DNA of 64,000 bases from Streptomyces sp. NBC_01454. GTDB lineage: Bacteria; Actinomycetota; Actinomycetes; Streptomycetales; Streptomycetaceae. The translations under genes and the position numbers were made by a program. The stretch lies in NCBI RefSeq assembly GCF_036227565.1, contig NZ_CP109461.1:372001-436000 (forward strand), read 5' to 3'. Shown here piece after piece: positions 16,849 to 25,349 of the stretch (position 1 is the first letter of the stretch; every line of letters starts with the position of its first letter). The notes under the pieces are model-generated. The model saw only the letters and a program-made list of their open reading frames with translations, did no database searches and was not told the DNA's origin.

Positions 16849-17256
16849 TCACCGGTTCAGGCGGGTCCGCAGGTCAGCGATCGTCATCCAGATGGCCACG
16901 CCGCCGAGGAGGATCAACTGCGCGAGCTGATGGAGCTGGATGATGCCTGCGGCATCGAGCAGGGTGGCCACTTGCAGCCCCACGAGGACTGCGGCGAACG
17001 CGATGGCCATGCTCTCCAGCTGAATCCTGCGCAGGTATTCGTCCGCGCGCCGGAATGCCCGCAGCAGCGCCCAGGTGATCGCGAGGGTGAAGACGGCGGT
17101 GGTCGCGATCCACCAAGCCTTCTGGGCGGTGCTCGGATGAGGGTTGCTGCCCAGGGCCAGGGCTATCACGCCCAAAGTGGACACGGGTATGCCGTCGATG
17201 AGTACAGCGCGGCGGGCCGCGCGCGTCACCTGGTCCTGCTGTACCTGCTTTGCCAT
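16849..17256 (-). CDS. Four-helix membrane protein partnered with XRE regulator
   Basis: 135 residues from ATG 17256 (an ATG 17286 upstream lies inside the palindrome and would add 10 residues). Hydrophobic segments at about 20-40, 52-70, 87-110 and 115-130; basic N-terminus (MAKQVQQDQVTRAARRAVLI). No catalytic motif. It is the first gene of the pair with the small XRE protein. Such membrane proteins may sense a stress signal for the regulator, but that is inference. Confidence 0.7.
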   Translation of the reverse strand: MAKQVQQDQVTRAARRAVLIDGIPVSTLGVIALALGSNPHPSTAQKAWWIATTAVFTLAITWALLRAFRRADEYLRRIQLESMAIAFAAVLVGLQVATLLDAAGIIQLHQLAQLILLGGVAIWMTIADLRTRLNR

Positions 17257-17262
17257 GCGATG

Positions 17263-17326
17263 AATGTAAGGTGTCCTTTCCATCAAGTCAAGGATACTTG
17301 ACTTGATGGAAAGGACACCTTACATT
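17263..17326. promoter_or_regulatory. Perfect 30-bp inverted repeat in a divergent promoter region
   Basis: The arm 17263-17292 (starts AATGTAAGGTGTCC, ends AAGTCAAG) is exactly complementary to 17297-17326 (starts CTTGACTTGATGG, ends CACCTTACATT), with the four-base centre GATA. The core GTCAAG-GATA-CTTGAC looks like an operator for the XRE protein. It begins 7 bases from the membrane protein start and ends 16 bases before the divergent start at 17342, so binding would control both sides. Confidence 0.8.
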
Positions 17327-17341
17327 TTGGGATGGTGAACG

Positions 17342-17827
17342 GTGCGGCTCACCCTGCCCGCACCAACCGGTCCGCATCCCCTGGGCACGGTCGCGGTGCA
17401 CCTGGTCGACCGGGCGCGCGTCGATCCCTGGCAGGATTCCCGCCCGGCTCGGGAGCTCATGATCCAGCTCTGGTACCCGGCACGCGCCGCCCATGGCCAC
17501 CCGCCCGTGCCGTGGATGTCACCCGGCGCCGTCACCTTCTTCGAGCGGGAACAGGGCATCCCGTCCGGCACGCTGCTGCTGCCCACCACGCACGCCCACC
17601 CGGCCGCACCGGTGGACCGCGGCCGGTGCGGGAGGCCGGTCGTCCTGTACTCACCGGGCCTGCGCAGCGATCGCAGCCTCGGCACTGTTCTGATCGAGGA
17701 ACTAGCCAGCCACGGCTACCTGGTCGTGGCCGTCGACCACACCTACGACGCCGACCAAGTCGAGTTTCCCGGCGGCCGGGTGGAAACCTTCTCCATTACC
17801 GGCGACACCGCAGACCTGAAGGGGTGA
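17342..17827 (+). pseudogene. Alpha/beta hydrolase (PAF-acetylhydrolase-like), N-terminal fragment
   Basis: 161 residues. It begins MRLTLPAPTGPHPLGTVAVH and contains ELMIQLWYPA and PVVLYSPGLRSDRSLGTVLI followed by HGYLVVAVDHTYDADQVEFP, the N-terminal half of the secreted PAF-acetylhydrolase/dienelactone hydrolase fold (first strands and oxyanion loop). The nucleophile motif G-x-S-x-G that should follow is absent, because the frame stops at 17827. It is therefore a truncated, probably inactive product. Confidence 0.65.
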
Positions 17828-17904
17828 CCGTGGTGCGGGTATGGCGGGTGCCTCATCGGAGGAACCGGATCTGCGGGTAGCGGGGCGAGGGGTGCTGGAG
17901 CAGG

Positions 17905-18066
17905 ATGCTGGTCAAGGGCCTGACAGGAGTCTTCGACCCACCACCCGCAAGCCTCTCGATCCCCGGCGCCGACCTGGCACTCACCGCAGCCGCCGCCCTG
18001 CTCGCCGTACTGGCAGGAGCCCAGGACGGCAGCTCGGCCCGGCAACCAGAGCAGAACACCGAGCAA
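17905..18066 (+). pseudogene. FtsX-like ABC permease, C-terminal fragment
   Basis: The frame reads LVKGLTGVFDPPPASLSIPG and LALTAAAALLAVLAGA, which resembles the last periplasmic loop and final helix of FtsX-type permeases (normally LTGVFDPPP-x-x-L-x-VPW-x-Y). It is about 45 residues long and follows the hydrolase fragment after a short gap. No start of its own is credible. Confidence 0.5.
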
Positions 18067-18250
18067 GACCACCGCGTGTCCAGTGTGGAGGTGATCCAAA
18101 AGGATGTCATCAGGTCATCACCCGCGGGCGGGCTTTGGTGGCTGCCCGTCAGCACAGAGGACACGGGCTCAGACCGCACTCGTCGCTCCCACAGTGCGGG
18201 GCGGTCCCGTGGACCAGCGTGCAACGAGCGACCTGTCTACCCTGTCGCCC

Positions 18251-18722
18251 ATGGGCACGCCCGCCACACCGGACCGCAGCCGCCTGCGCGTCCTCGTCAT
18301 CGAGGACGACGACACCATCGGACGCCACCTGCAAACCGGCCTGCGCTGCAACGGCCACGCGCCCACCTGGAGCCGCACCGGCGCAAGCGGCCTGGCCGAA
18401 GCCGCCCGCACCCCCTACGATGCCCTCCTCCTGGACCTCGGCCTGCCCGACAATGGACGGCCTCGACGTGGCCCGCACCCTGCGCACCCGCTGCCCCGAC
18501 CTGCTCATCATCATCCTCACCGCCCGCACCGACGACATCGACGCCTCGTCAAACCCTTCAGCCTCACCGTCCTGCTGGCCCGCTTGCGCGCCCACCTGCG
18601 CCGCCACACCATCACCCCCACCCCCCAGGAAGTACTCCGGCTCGGCGACCTCACCGTCGACACCACGGCGCGGCACTGCACCCTCCACGGCGAAGGGGGC
18701 CAACTGCGCCGCAAAGAGTTCG
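18251..18722 (+). pseudogene. Response regulator with frameshifts, fused to a foreign C-terminus
   Basis: ATG 18251 starts MGTPATPDRSRLRVLVIEDD, and the receiver continues to DALLLDLGLPD (phosphoacceptor present). The next block, MDGLDVARTLRTRCPDLLII and ILTARTDDID, is one frame over, and the rest (LVKPFSLTVLLARLRAHLRR, then LTVDTTARHCTLHG) is back in the first frame, so two compensating shifts remove part of the receiver. The DNA-binding domain stops at RRKEFD (18722), where the sequence of an unrelated membrane protein begins. No function expected. Confidence 0.7.
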
Positions 18723-19225
18723 ACTACGCGGCGCCCCGCTTCCTGCTCCCCGCATATGCGCTGCTGGCCGTCCCGGTCGCGGACGCCCTGGCCTCCGCGA
18801 CCAGATCCGCAGGCCCCCGGCTGCGGCCCGCCGCCACCCTGCTGATCGCCGCGCTCGTCGCGGTGCAGCTGGTGAGCCGGCACGCCATCCTGACCCGTGC
18901 CGCGCGGACCGCCGCCGACGGCACCGGCGACTACGCCCGCATAGCCGCCGACCTGCGCACCTACGGGGTACGGCCGCCCTGCCTGGTCACCGGTCGGCTG
19001 GCCACCCCCGTGGCGTACCAGGCACGCTGCGCCTCCGGGCAGGTCACCGGACACAACCAGAACACCACCGTCGCGAAGGTCCTCGCAACTGCCCGGCACG
19101 AGCCGGTCGCCGTTCTCGTACGGCCCCACCACAAGGCGCCCGCATACGCCCGCCGTTGGACCTCCGGCCCCCTGCCCGGCCTGCGTGTCCACCACGGCTA
19201 CCGCGTCTACCTCTCGCCCGGTTGA
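18723..19225 (+). pseudogene. GT39-type membrane glycosyltransferase, C-terminal fragment
   Basis: In frame with the response regulator remnant the sequence becomes YAAPRFLLPAYALLAVPVAD, LRPAATLLIAALVAVQLVSR and then a soluble tail (LRTYGVRPPCLVTGRLATPV, GLRVHHGYRVYLSPG). An RFLLPAYALL start of a helix followed by a tail of this kind is typical of the last part of polyprenyl-phosphate-dependent GT-C transferases. About 167 residues are left of perhaps 400-500. The join at 18722/18723 is a clean in-frame fusion, so a chimera could still be translated from 18251 if the two frameshifts were tolerated. Confidence 0.55.
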
Positions 19226-19268
19226 GACGGATGGCGCACTGACCTGTACGGCACCTTGCCCGGGGGCG

Positions 19269-20105
19269 TCAGGCGTTCAGTACACCCGTGGCGAGCAGTC
19301 CGAACAGCAGCAGTCCGATGACGATCCGGTAGATCACGAAGGCGCTGAAGGAGTGTTTGGCGACGAATTTCAGCAGCCAGGCGATGGAGGCGTAGGCCAC
19401 CACGAACGACACGACGGTGCCCACGGCGAGGGGAGCGGCACCCGCACCGGTGCCGAGTGCGTCCTTGAGTTCGTACAGACCGGCGCCAGTGAGGGCCGGG
19501 ATGCCCAGGAAGAAGGAGAGCCGGGTGGCGGCCACCCGGTCCAGGTCGCGGATGAGGGCGGTGGAGATCGTGGCGCCGGAGCGGGAAAAGCCCGGGAAGA
19601 GCAGGGCGAGGATCTGCGAGCAGCCGACGATCATCGCGTCCTTGAAGGTGGCTTCGTCCTCGCCGCGCTTGTGGCGGCCCATCTGGTCGGCCACCCACAT
19701 GAAGCCGCTGCCGACGATCAGTGAGCCGGCCACCACCCACAGGGAAGCCAGTGGGCCCTCGACGAGGGGCTTGGCGGCCAGGCCGACGATGACGATCGGG
19801 ATGGTTGCGTAGATGACCCACCAGGCGAACTTGTAGTCATGGTGGTGCCGTTCCTCGCGGTTTTTCAGACCGCGCCCCCAGGCGGTGGCGAAGCGCACGA
19901 TGTCCTTGAAGAAGTAGACGAGTACCGCAGCGATCGCGCCGACCTGGATCACGGCGGTGAAGCCGACGACCGCGCTGTCGTCGACGGGGATGTTCATCAG
20001 CCCTTCGGTGATCTTGAGGTGGCCGGTGGAGGAGACCGGGAGGAATTCGGTCAGGCCCTCGACGACTCCGAGTACGGCGGCTTGACTGACGCTGATCACG
20101 CTCAT
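19269..20105 (-). CDS. uppP: Undecaprenyl-diphosphatase (UppP/BacA)
   Basis: 278 residues, full length. It removes a phosphate from undecaprenyl diphosphate to recycle the lipid carrier of cell-wall synthesis, and its overproduction gives bacitracin resistance. The BacA signatures are visible: EGLTEFLPVSSTGHL (about 16-30) and FPGFSRSGATISTAL (about 164-178), which hold the catalytic Glu/His/Ser/Arg residues; about eight helices. The start ATG 20105 is preceded by CAGGTCTC. It is the last gene of a four-gene minus-strand operon with glycosyltransferases and a deacetylase, behind BlaI-type operators. Confidence 0.97.
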   Translation of the reverse strand: MSVISVSQAAVLGVVEGLTEFLPVSSTGHLKITEGLMNIPVDDSAVVGFTAVIQVGAIAAVLVYFFKDIVRFATAWGRGLKNREERHHHDYKFAWWVIYATIPIVIVGLAAKPLVEGPLASLWVVAGSLIVGSGFMWVADQMGRHKRGEDEATFKDAMIVGCSQILALLFPGFSRSGATISTALIRDLDRVAATRLSFFLGIPALTGAGLYELKDALGTGAGAAPLAVGTVVSFVVAYASIAWLLKFVAKHSFSAFVIYRIVIGLLLFGLLATGVLNA

Positions 20106-20194
20106 GAGACCTGTTTTTTCCTGGGAGTGGGGCCGGTGATGGGGCAGTCGCATGGCGGTGCGCTGCGGGAAGGCGGGCGCGGTGAGAGGGAGGC

Positions 20195-21412
20195 TCACCT
20201 GCGGAGTCTGCGTACGATGCGGCGCAACCGGCCGCGCCACAAGGCTCGTTGGCGCTGCCTGGCCCGCGCACGGCGCGTGGCGTCCAGTTCGGCGAAGAGC
20301 GCGTCATAGGTACGGGCGATGGGAGCCGGGTCGAAGCGGCGGGAGGCGGCCAGGGCGGCCTGGCCCATGCGGCGGCGGGCGTCTTCATCGGCGATGAGGT
20401 CGAGCAGCGCGTCGGCCATCGCCCTGTGGTCGCCGACGGGGACGAGACGGCCGTCCACCCCGTCGCGGATGATTTCGGCCGGGCCGAGCGGACAGTCGGT
20501 GCTGACAACCGGTACGCCGCAGCGCATGGCCTCGACGATGGTCATGCCGAACGACTCGGCGTCGGAGGCGACGGCCACGATCGAAGCCTTGGCGAACTCG
20601 GCCTCGATCGGCGAGCGAACCCCCATCAGCTCCGCGTGTTCGCCCAGGCCGCGGTCGTCGATCAGCTGCTGCAGCCGGTCCTTTTCGGTGCCCGTGCCGT
20701 AGATCCGCAGACGCCAGTCGGGCTGTTCGGCGAAGACCTGGGCGAATGCCTCGATCAGCAGGTCGAACCGTTTTCCCCGCACCAGCCGGCCGGCCGCGGC
20801 GATCACCTTGGCGGTTCCGTCGGACGGCGCGACGTCCGGCTCGGGCACGCCGTTGGGCACGCCCAGGACCCGTACGCCCGGCAGCCGCATCTTGGCCCGG
20901 TAGACGGCGGCGTCCGCCTCCGTGGTGGTGACCACGGTGTCCAAGGTGCCGTAGTGACGGGCGAGTTCGGCGCGCAGCTTCTTGCTGTGGGCGTCGTGGG
21001 TGAGGTGTTCCTGGGCGATCCGCAGGGCCCGCCGCGGACCGAAGCGGGCGAGGTAGACGTTGACACCGGGCCGGGTCCCGATGATCACGTCGGCGCCGCA
21101 GCCGCGCAGATATTCCTCGGCCCGCCGGTCGGTCAGGCGGCTGTACTGGCGGTACCGCTTCTCGGCGGCGGGAAAGACCTCGGCCGGCTGGTACAGCAGC
21201 GGGTCGGCGGCATCCTCGGAGTCGGGGCGGATGTCGACCAGAGGCACCAGCGTCACCCGCGAGTCGACGGCGAACCGTGGGCGTTCACGATGACGCAGCA
21301 CGGAGGCGATCTCCACATCGTGGTGCTCCGCGAGCGCGGCGGCGAGATGCAGCGTGGTGCGAATGGTCCCGCCGATCCCGTAGACGTTGTGGATCAGAAA
21401 GGAGATCTTCAC
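20195..21412 (-). CDS. GT4-family glycosyltransferase
   Basis: 405 residues with a GT-B fold. The N-terminus MKISFLIHNVYGIGGTIRTT has the glycine-rich acceptor loop, and the C-terminal half carries AAGRLVRGKRFDLLIEAFAQ and the E-x7-E block SFGMTIVEAMRCGVPVVSTD. The very basic tail (RARARQRQRALWRGRLRR) suggests membrane attachment. Start ATG 21412 overlaps the deacetylase stop by four bases. Donor and acceptor cannot be told; the operon points to a lipid-linked or wall-linked glycan. Confidence 0.88.
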   Translation of the reverse strand: MKISFLIHNVYGIGGTIRTTLHLAAALAEHHDVEIASVLRHRERPRFAVDSRVTLVPLVDIRPDSEDAADPLLYQPAEVFPAAEKRYRQYSRLTDRRAEEYLRGCGADVIIGTRPGVNVYLARFGPRRALRIAQEHLTHDAHSKKLRAELARHYGTLDTVVTTTEADAAVYRAKMRLPGVRVLGVPNGVPEPDVAPSDGTAKVIAAAGRLVRGKRFDLLIEAFAQVFAEQPDWRLRIYGTGTEKDRLQQLIDDRGLGEHAELMGVRSPIEAEFAKASIVAVASDAESFGMTIVEAMRCGVPVVSTDCPLGPAEIIRDGVDGRLVPVGDHRAMADALLDLIADEDARRRMGQAALAASRRFDPAPIARTYDALFAELDATRRARARQRQRALWRGRLRRIVRRLRR

Positions 21413-22191
21413 CGGGCATGCTCCTGCTCTTCCTCATGGAGGAGCGCGAGCGTGCGCCCGGACGGCGCAATGCCATGCTCGCGCAGCGGGCCGATGCGCA
21501 CGCCGTGTTGCTCGCAGGTGTCCAGGAGGCGGGGCAGCGCGCCGAGGGCGCTGCGCCAGGAGCCGGGGGCGGAGGTGCAGTCGGAGTCGTGGAGCAGGAT
21601 CGTGCCGCCGCCGCACAGGTCGGCGGTGACGGTGCGGTGGACGCTGTCGGCGGTGGCCCGGGCCCGCCAGTCCTCGCCCCAGCAGGTCCACAGCACGGTG
21701 GTGAGGCCGAGGCGGCGGGCGGCCAGGTGGGCAGCGGTGGTCATCACCCCGTACGGGGGCCGGAAGAGCCGGGGCGGGGCTCCGATGATGTCGGCGACGG
21801 TGTCGCGGCTGCGGGCAAGGTCGTCGTGGGTGGAGCGCGGGCCGCGCAGCAGCAACGGTCGGTGCGCCCAGCCGTGGAGGGCGATCTCGTGTCCGGCGGC
21901 GTTCATCTCCCGCACCAGGCTCGGGGTGCGGCGGGCGGCGGAGCCCAGGAGGAAGAAGGTGGCGCGGATTCCGCGCTCGTCCAGGAGGCGGAGAAAGAAG
22001 GGGGTGGACAGCGCGTCGGGGCCGTCGTCAAAAGTCAGGGCCACGTGATCGGTCCGGCCGCGTCCGGCGAGGCGGGGCATGAGGCGGTTGCGCAGCGGCC
22101 CGAAGGTGGAGACGACCGGGGCCGCGTACGCGAACGCGAGGGCGGGCAGCGCGGCGTAGGCGAGGCCACGGGTCAGGCGGGCGGTGGTCAT
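21409..22191 (-). CDS. Polysaccharide deacetylase (NodB domain)
   Basis: 260 residues. An N-terminal helix (ALPALAFAYAAPVVSTF) is a likely signal anchor. NodB motifs: VALTFDDGPD (catalytic Asp and metal Asp), HEIALHGWAHRPLL in place of the usual H-S/T-x2-H (metal His pair H-x4-H variant), RLFRPPYG and LLHDSD. Carbohydrate esterase family 4 enzymes remove acetyl groups from N-acetylglucosamine-type glycans. It is coupled by four-base overlaps to the genes before (start 22191) and after. Confidence 0.93.
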   Translation of the reverse strand: MTTARLTRGLAYAALPALAFAYAAPVVSTFGPLRNRLMPRLAGRGRTDHVALTFDDGPDALSTPFFLRLLDERGIRATFFLLGSAARRTPSLVREMNAAGHEIALHGWAHRPLLLRGPRSTHDDLARSRDTVADIIGAPPRLFRPPYGVMTTAAHLAARRLGLTTVLWTCWGEDWRARATADSVHRTVTADLCGGGTILLHDSDCTSAPGSWRSALGALPRLLDTCEQHGVRIGPLREHGIAPSGRTLALLHEEEQEHAR

Positions 22192-23576
22192 CGGCGGTGT
22201 CCTTCCCTCGGCGCGGCGGCCGGTTCGGCGTGGTCCGGTCGGTGATCCTTGCGGTCGTCGATGCCCCGCAGGACGCCGAGGCCGTTGTGGGTGGCGGCGA
22301 TGCCGGTGCCCACCGCGGTGGCCCACAGCGCGGTGGCCAGGACGGCGGTGCCGGCGAGCCTGTGCGGGGCCGGGCGGCTGCGTCGGCGGGGCGGGCCCAC
22401 GGGCGGCGGAGCGGTTCCCGCGCCGCACGCCCGGAGGATGGCCGCCACCGGCCCGGTGTCCGGGTCGGCGGTGAACAGGGCCAGGCCGGCGGCGCGTTGA
22501 CGCCTGCCGAGTGGGCCGCCGAGCAGGTCGGTCAGGACCGGCTTGAGGTCGGCCGGGTCGCGAATCCAGGTGGCCAGTCCGGCATCGTGCAGGGCGGCGG
22601 CGTTGGTCCGGCCATGGCCGGGGATGCAGCGGTAGCCGGCCACCGGCAGACCGGCGGCGAAGGCTTCCAGCGACGTGAGACCGCCGGCGTTCTGGACGAG
22701 GACGTCGGCGGCGTGCATCAGGCCGGGCATGTCCTCCACCCAGCCGTAAACATGCTCGATGTCCGCCGCGCGCAGCCGCCCGGCCAGGGCCTCGTTGCGG
22801 CCGCAGACCACTACCGGCACCGCGGCGCCGCTGTCGCGGATCTCGGCGGCCACCTGCTGGACCGGGCCGACGCCCCAGGAACCGGCGACCAGCAGCGCCA
22901 GCGGTGCGGTGGGCGGCAGCCCGAAGCGGGCCCGGGCCGGCCGCCGCTCCCGGTCGCCGACGGGGGAGAAGCGCGGGTCCACGACCGGCCCGGACTCCAG
23001 GGCCCGGGCGGCGCCACAGGCGCGGGCCTGCGCGGCGGGTATCGCGTGGGCGGCCAGGTGGAGGTCGACGCCCGCCGCGACCCACAGCGGGTGCACGGAG
23101 AAGTCGGTGAGGTAGGTGATCGCCGGGACGGTGAGCCGGCCGCTGCGCCGTAGCGCCCCGAGGACCTGGCTGGCGCCGGGGTAGGTGGAGACCACCACCC
23201 GGGTGTCCGGCGGCAGCGCCCGAAGGGTCCGCTTCTCCGCGCTGCGCAGCAGGGCTCGTGCCCCGGGGCCGCTGCCTCCGGCGCGCTCGGCGGCGGCGTA
23301 GATCCGCTGGTAACACCCCGGTGCATGGGTCAGCAGCCGGTGATAGCCGCTACTGATCGCCCTGCCGAGGCGGGCCGGGAGCAGGTCGAGGAAGTCGAGC
23401 CGGTCCACCGACCGGCCGTACGCGCCGAGGCGGCGGGCGAGTTCAGCGGCGGCGCCGTCGTGGCCGGCGCCGACGCTCGCGGAGATGATCACGATCCGCC
23501 CGCCGGGGCCCGGCGGGCGGGGCCCCGGGAGGGCGATACCGGCCGCTGCCGGATCGGCCGGGCTGGGGGACAACAC
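22188..23576 (-). CDS. MGDG-synthase/MurG-like glycosyltransferase
   Basis: 462 residues. The N-terminal SASVGAGHDGAAAELARRLG is the loop characteristic of diacylglycerol galactosyl/glucosyl transferases (MGDG synthase-like, GT28), and the C-terminal part has VQNAGGLTSLEAFAAGLPVA, the nucleotide-sugar-binding block. The last 60 residues include a hydrophobic segment (TAVLATALWATAVGTGIAAT). First gene of the operon with deacetylase, GT4 and UppP. It starts 79 bases from the nearest BlaI-type operator. Likely transfers a sugar to a lipid. Confidence 0.88.
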   Translation of the reverse strand: MLSPSPADPAAAGIALPGPRPPGPGGRIVIISASVGAGHDGAAAELARRLGAYGRSVDRLDFLDLLPARLGRAISSGYHRLLTHAPGCYQRIYAAAERAGGSGPGARALLRSAEKRTLRALPPDTRVVVSTYPGASQVLGALRRSGRLTVPAITYLTDFSVHPLWVAAGVDLHLAAHAIPAAQARACGAARALESGPVVDPRFSPVGDRERRPARARFGLPPTAPLALLVAGSWGVGPVQQVAAEIRDSGAAVPVVVCGRNEALAGRLRAADIEHVYGWVEDMPGLMHAADVLVQNAGGLTSLEAFAAGLPVAGYRCIPGHGRTNAAALHDAGLATWIRDPADLKPVLTDLLGGPLGRRQRAAGLALFTADPDTGPVAAILRACGAGTAPPPVGPPRRRSRPAPHRLAGTAVLATALWATAVGTGIAATHNGLGVLRGIDDRKDHRPDHAEPAAAPREGHRR

Positions 23577-23654
23577 GCGCGATCAGCCTCCATCGACGTA
23601 GACGAACGCACCGCACTGTCTGCGCTCGGACGGCGCAGGGCGGAGGCCGTGGCT

Positions 23655-23735
23655 CTACAACATGTAGCAGCAAGACTCTACAGCATGTAGTTGTTCGCCT
23701 GATGGCCGAGGCAGCTACTCTTCTACAAGGCGTAG
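23655..23735. promoter_or_regulatory. Three BlaI/MecI-type operators
   Basis: CTACAACATGTAG (23655-23667), CTACAGCATGTAG (23678-23690) and CTACAAGGCGTAG (23723-23735) share the dyad CTACA-N3-TGTAG; the third has one base changed. This is the binding pattern of BlaI/MecI/CopY repressors. They lie between the divergent lipid-glycan operon (start 23576) and the blaI-like gene (start 23817), so one repressor can control both. Confidence 0.8.
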
Positions 23736-23816
23736 TAGATTCGGTGGCCGCCGAGTGGCCACCGGAAATACCGGCGGCGGCGTATCGGGGCCGGGGCGAG
23801 GAAGGCGTGTAACGGC

Positions 23817-24206
23817 ATGGGTGACGTGGACCGCGAGGGAGCCGACAGCCGCAGGCGGGCGCGCGGGGAGCTGGAGAGCGGAGTGCTGGCGACGCTGTGG
23901 GCGGCGGACGGCTCGCTGACGGCGGCACAGGTCAACGAGCGGCTTCCCGGCGACCTGGCCTACACCACGGTGCTGACGATCCTGTCCCGGCTGCTGGACA
24001 AGGGCCTGGTGACCCGGACCAAGGCAGGTCGCGGCTACGCCTTCACACCCGCGCGGGACGAGGCCACCCACACCGCCGGACAGATGCGCTCGCTGCTGGA
24101 ACACGGCTCGGACCGCGAGGCGGTGCTGTCCCGGTTCGTCGACGAGCTGTCCGCGGACGACGAGCGGCTGCTGCAGCGGCTCCTGGGCGAGCAACGGGAG
24201 CAGTGA
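23817..24206 (+). CDS. BlaI/MecI/CopY-family transcriptional repressor
   Basis: 129 residues, normal length. Winged-helix DNA-binding domain with LESGVLATLWAADGSLTAAQ and AYTTVLTILSRLLDKGLVTR, followed by the dimerisation part rich in acidic helices (FVDELSADDERLLQRLLGE). Three matching operators lie upstream of its start. The gene is followed after three bases by a BlaR1-like peptidase gene, the standard inducer-sensing partner, so the pair is probably autoregulated. Confidence 0.95.
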   Translation: MGDVDREGADSRRRARGELESGVLATLWAADGSLTAAQVNERLPGDLAYTTVLTILSRLLDKGLVTRTKAGRGYAFTPARDEATHTAGQMRSLLEHGSDREAVLSRFVDELSADDERLLQRLLGEQREQ

Positions 24207-24209
24207 CCG

Positions 24210-25319
24210 GTGCGGGTCAGCGTCTACGTCCCCTTCGCGATCAGCGCGCTGCTCGCGCTGTTCGCCCCCTGGGCAGCGACTCGCCTGCCGCCCCGCCCGG
24301 CGGCCTGGGCCCTGACCTGCGCCGCGTTGGTGGCGGCCGGGGGATGGGTGGGGGCGCTGGCGCTGCTGGCGTTCACCGGCGTCGGGCAGATCCCGGAGGT
24401 CGCCGAGCAGGGGCCCTGGTCCATCACCGTGCTGCGGGCCGAGAATCCCGTACATTCCGTCGTGGCCGTGATCTGCGGGCTGATCCTGGCCGCAAGCATC
24501 CTCGCACTGGGTGTCGCCGTGCGCAGGCACCTGCGGGCGCTGCTGCGAGCGCGGCGCGAGTGCGGGCGGCTGCCCGGCGGCGAGCTCGCCGTCATCGACA
24601 TCCCGGAGCCGGAGGCGTACGCGCTGCCCGGGGCCCCGGGCCGGATCGTGGTCTCCCGCGGGATGCTGCGCGCTCTCGATGACGCGGAACGACAAGCCCT
24701 GTTGGCCCACGAACGCGCCCACCTGCGCCACCGCCACCACACCTTCCAGATCACCTGGCGGCTCACGGCCGCGGTGAACCCGCTGCTGCGCCCCCTTGCG
24801 ACATCAGGCGCCTTCGTCCTGGAACGCTGGGCGGACGAGGACGCCGCAGCCGCGACGGGCGACCGCACGGTGGTCGCCCGCGCTGTCGCGCGGGCGGCGC
24901 TGGCCACCTCCGGCGCCCGCCGCCACCCGGGAGCCCTGGCTGCCGCCGGCGGACCGGTACCGCGCCGGGTCCGGGCCCTGTTCGCCCCGCCACGGCGCCC
25001 CCGACGGCTGCCGCTGATCGCAGGCGGCCTGCTACTGGCACTGTGCTGCGGCAGCCTGGCGGAGGCCGCCGTCGACACCGACGCGATGTTCGCGGGCGCG
25101 ATGTACCCACGCTGCACGTCCGCTCACCAGCCGGGCGATAGGTCAGCCGACCGGCTCGGGGTGCCGGTCACCGGCCGCAACGACTGCAGAGCCCGGCACC
25201 GGGCCGAAGTGCGCGAGGTGCGGTACCCGGCGGAGGCGGGGCAGCAGTCAGGCATGCCACACCCCGGGCAGGCAGGCGACCGCCGCGGCGTGCGTGGACT
25301 ACGCGGAGCGGGTCTTTAG
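24210..25319 (+). CDS. M56-family membrane peptidase (BlaR1-like)
   Basis: 369 residues from GTG 24210. Hydrophobic segments at about 5-22, 33-55, 82-105 and 270-290, with a cytoplasmic zinc peptidase domain between them: HERAH at 167-171 (HExxH) and ERWADEDAAAA as the third ligand region. BlaR1/MecR1-type proteins cleave the BlaI-type repressor on induction; this one has no C-terminal penicillin-binding sensor domain, as is usual in actinomycete copies. The final 65 residues are polar with Cys and may be changed by a late frameshift. Its signal is unknown. Confidence 0.88.
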   Translation: MRVSVYVPFAISALLALFAPWAATRLPPRPAAWALTCAALVAAGGWVGALALLAFTGVGQIPEVAEQGPWSITVLRAENPVHSVVAVICGLILAASILALGVAVRRHLRALLRARRECGRLPGGELAVIDIPEPEAYALPGAPGRIVVSRGMLRALDDAERQALLAHERAHLRHRHHTFQITWRLTAAVNPLLRPLATSGAFVLERWADEDAAAATGDRTVVARAVARAALATSGARRHPGALAAAGGPVPRRVRALFAPPRRPRRLPLIAGGLLLALCCGSLAEAAVDTDAMFAGAMYPRCTSAHQPGDRSADRLGVPVTGRNDCRARHRAEVREVRYPAEAGQQSGMPHPGQAGDRRGVRGLRGAGL

Positions 25320-25349
25320 CGCCCTGCACGAGACCTGGGAGGCAGACCG

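Noticed and set aside
20249..22048. 599-codon open frame on the plus strand opposite the GT4 and deacetylase genes
   Set aside because: It is antisense to two genes with good motifs, has no ribosome binding site and encodes repetitive Gly/Asp/Val/Glu sequence typical of shadow frames.
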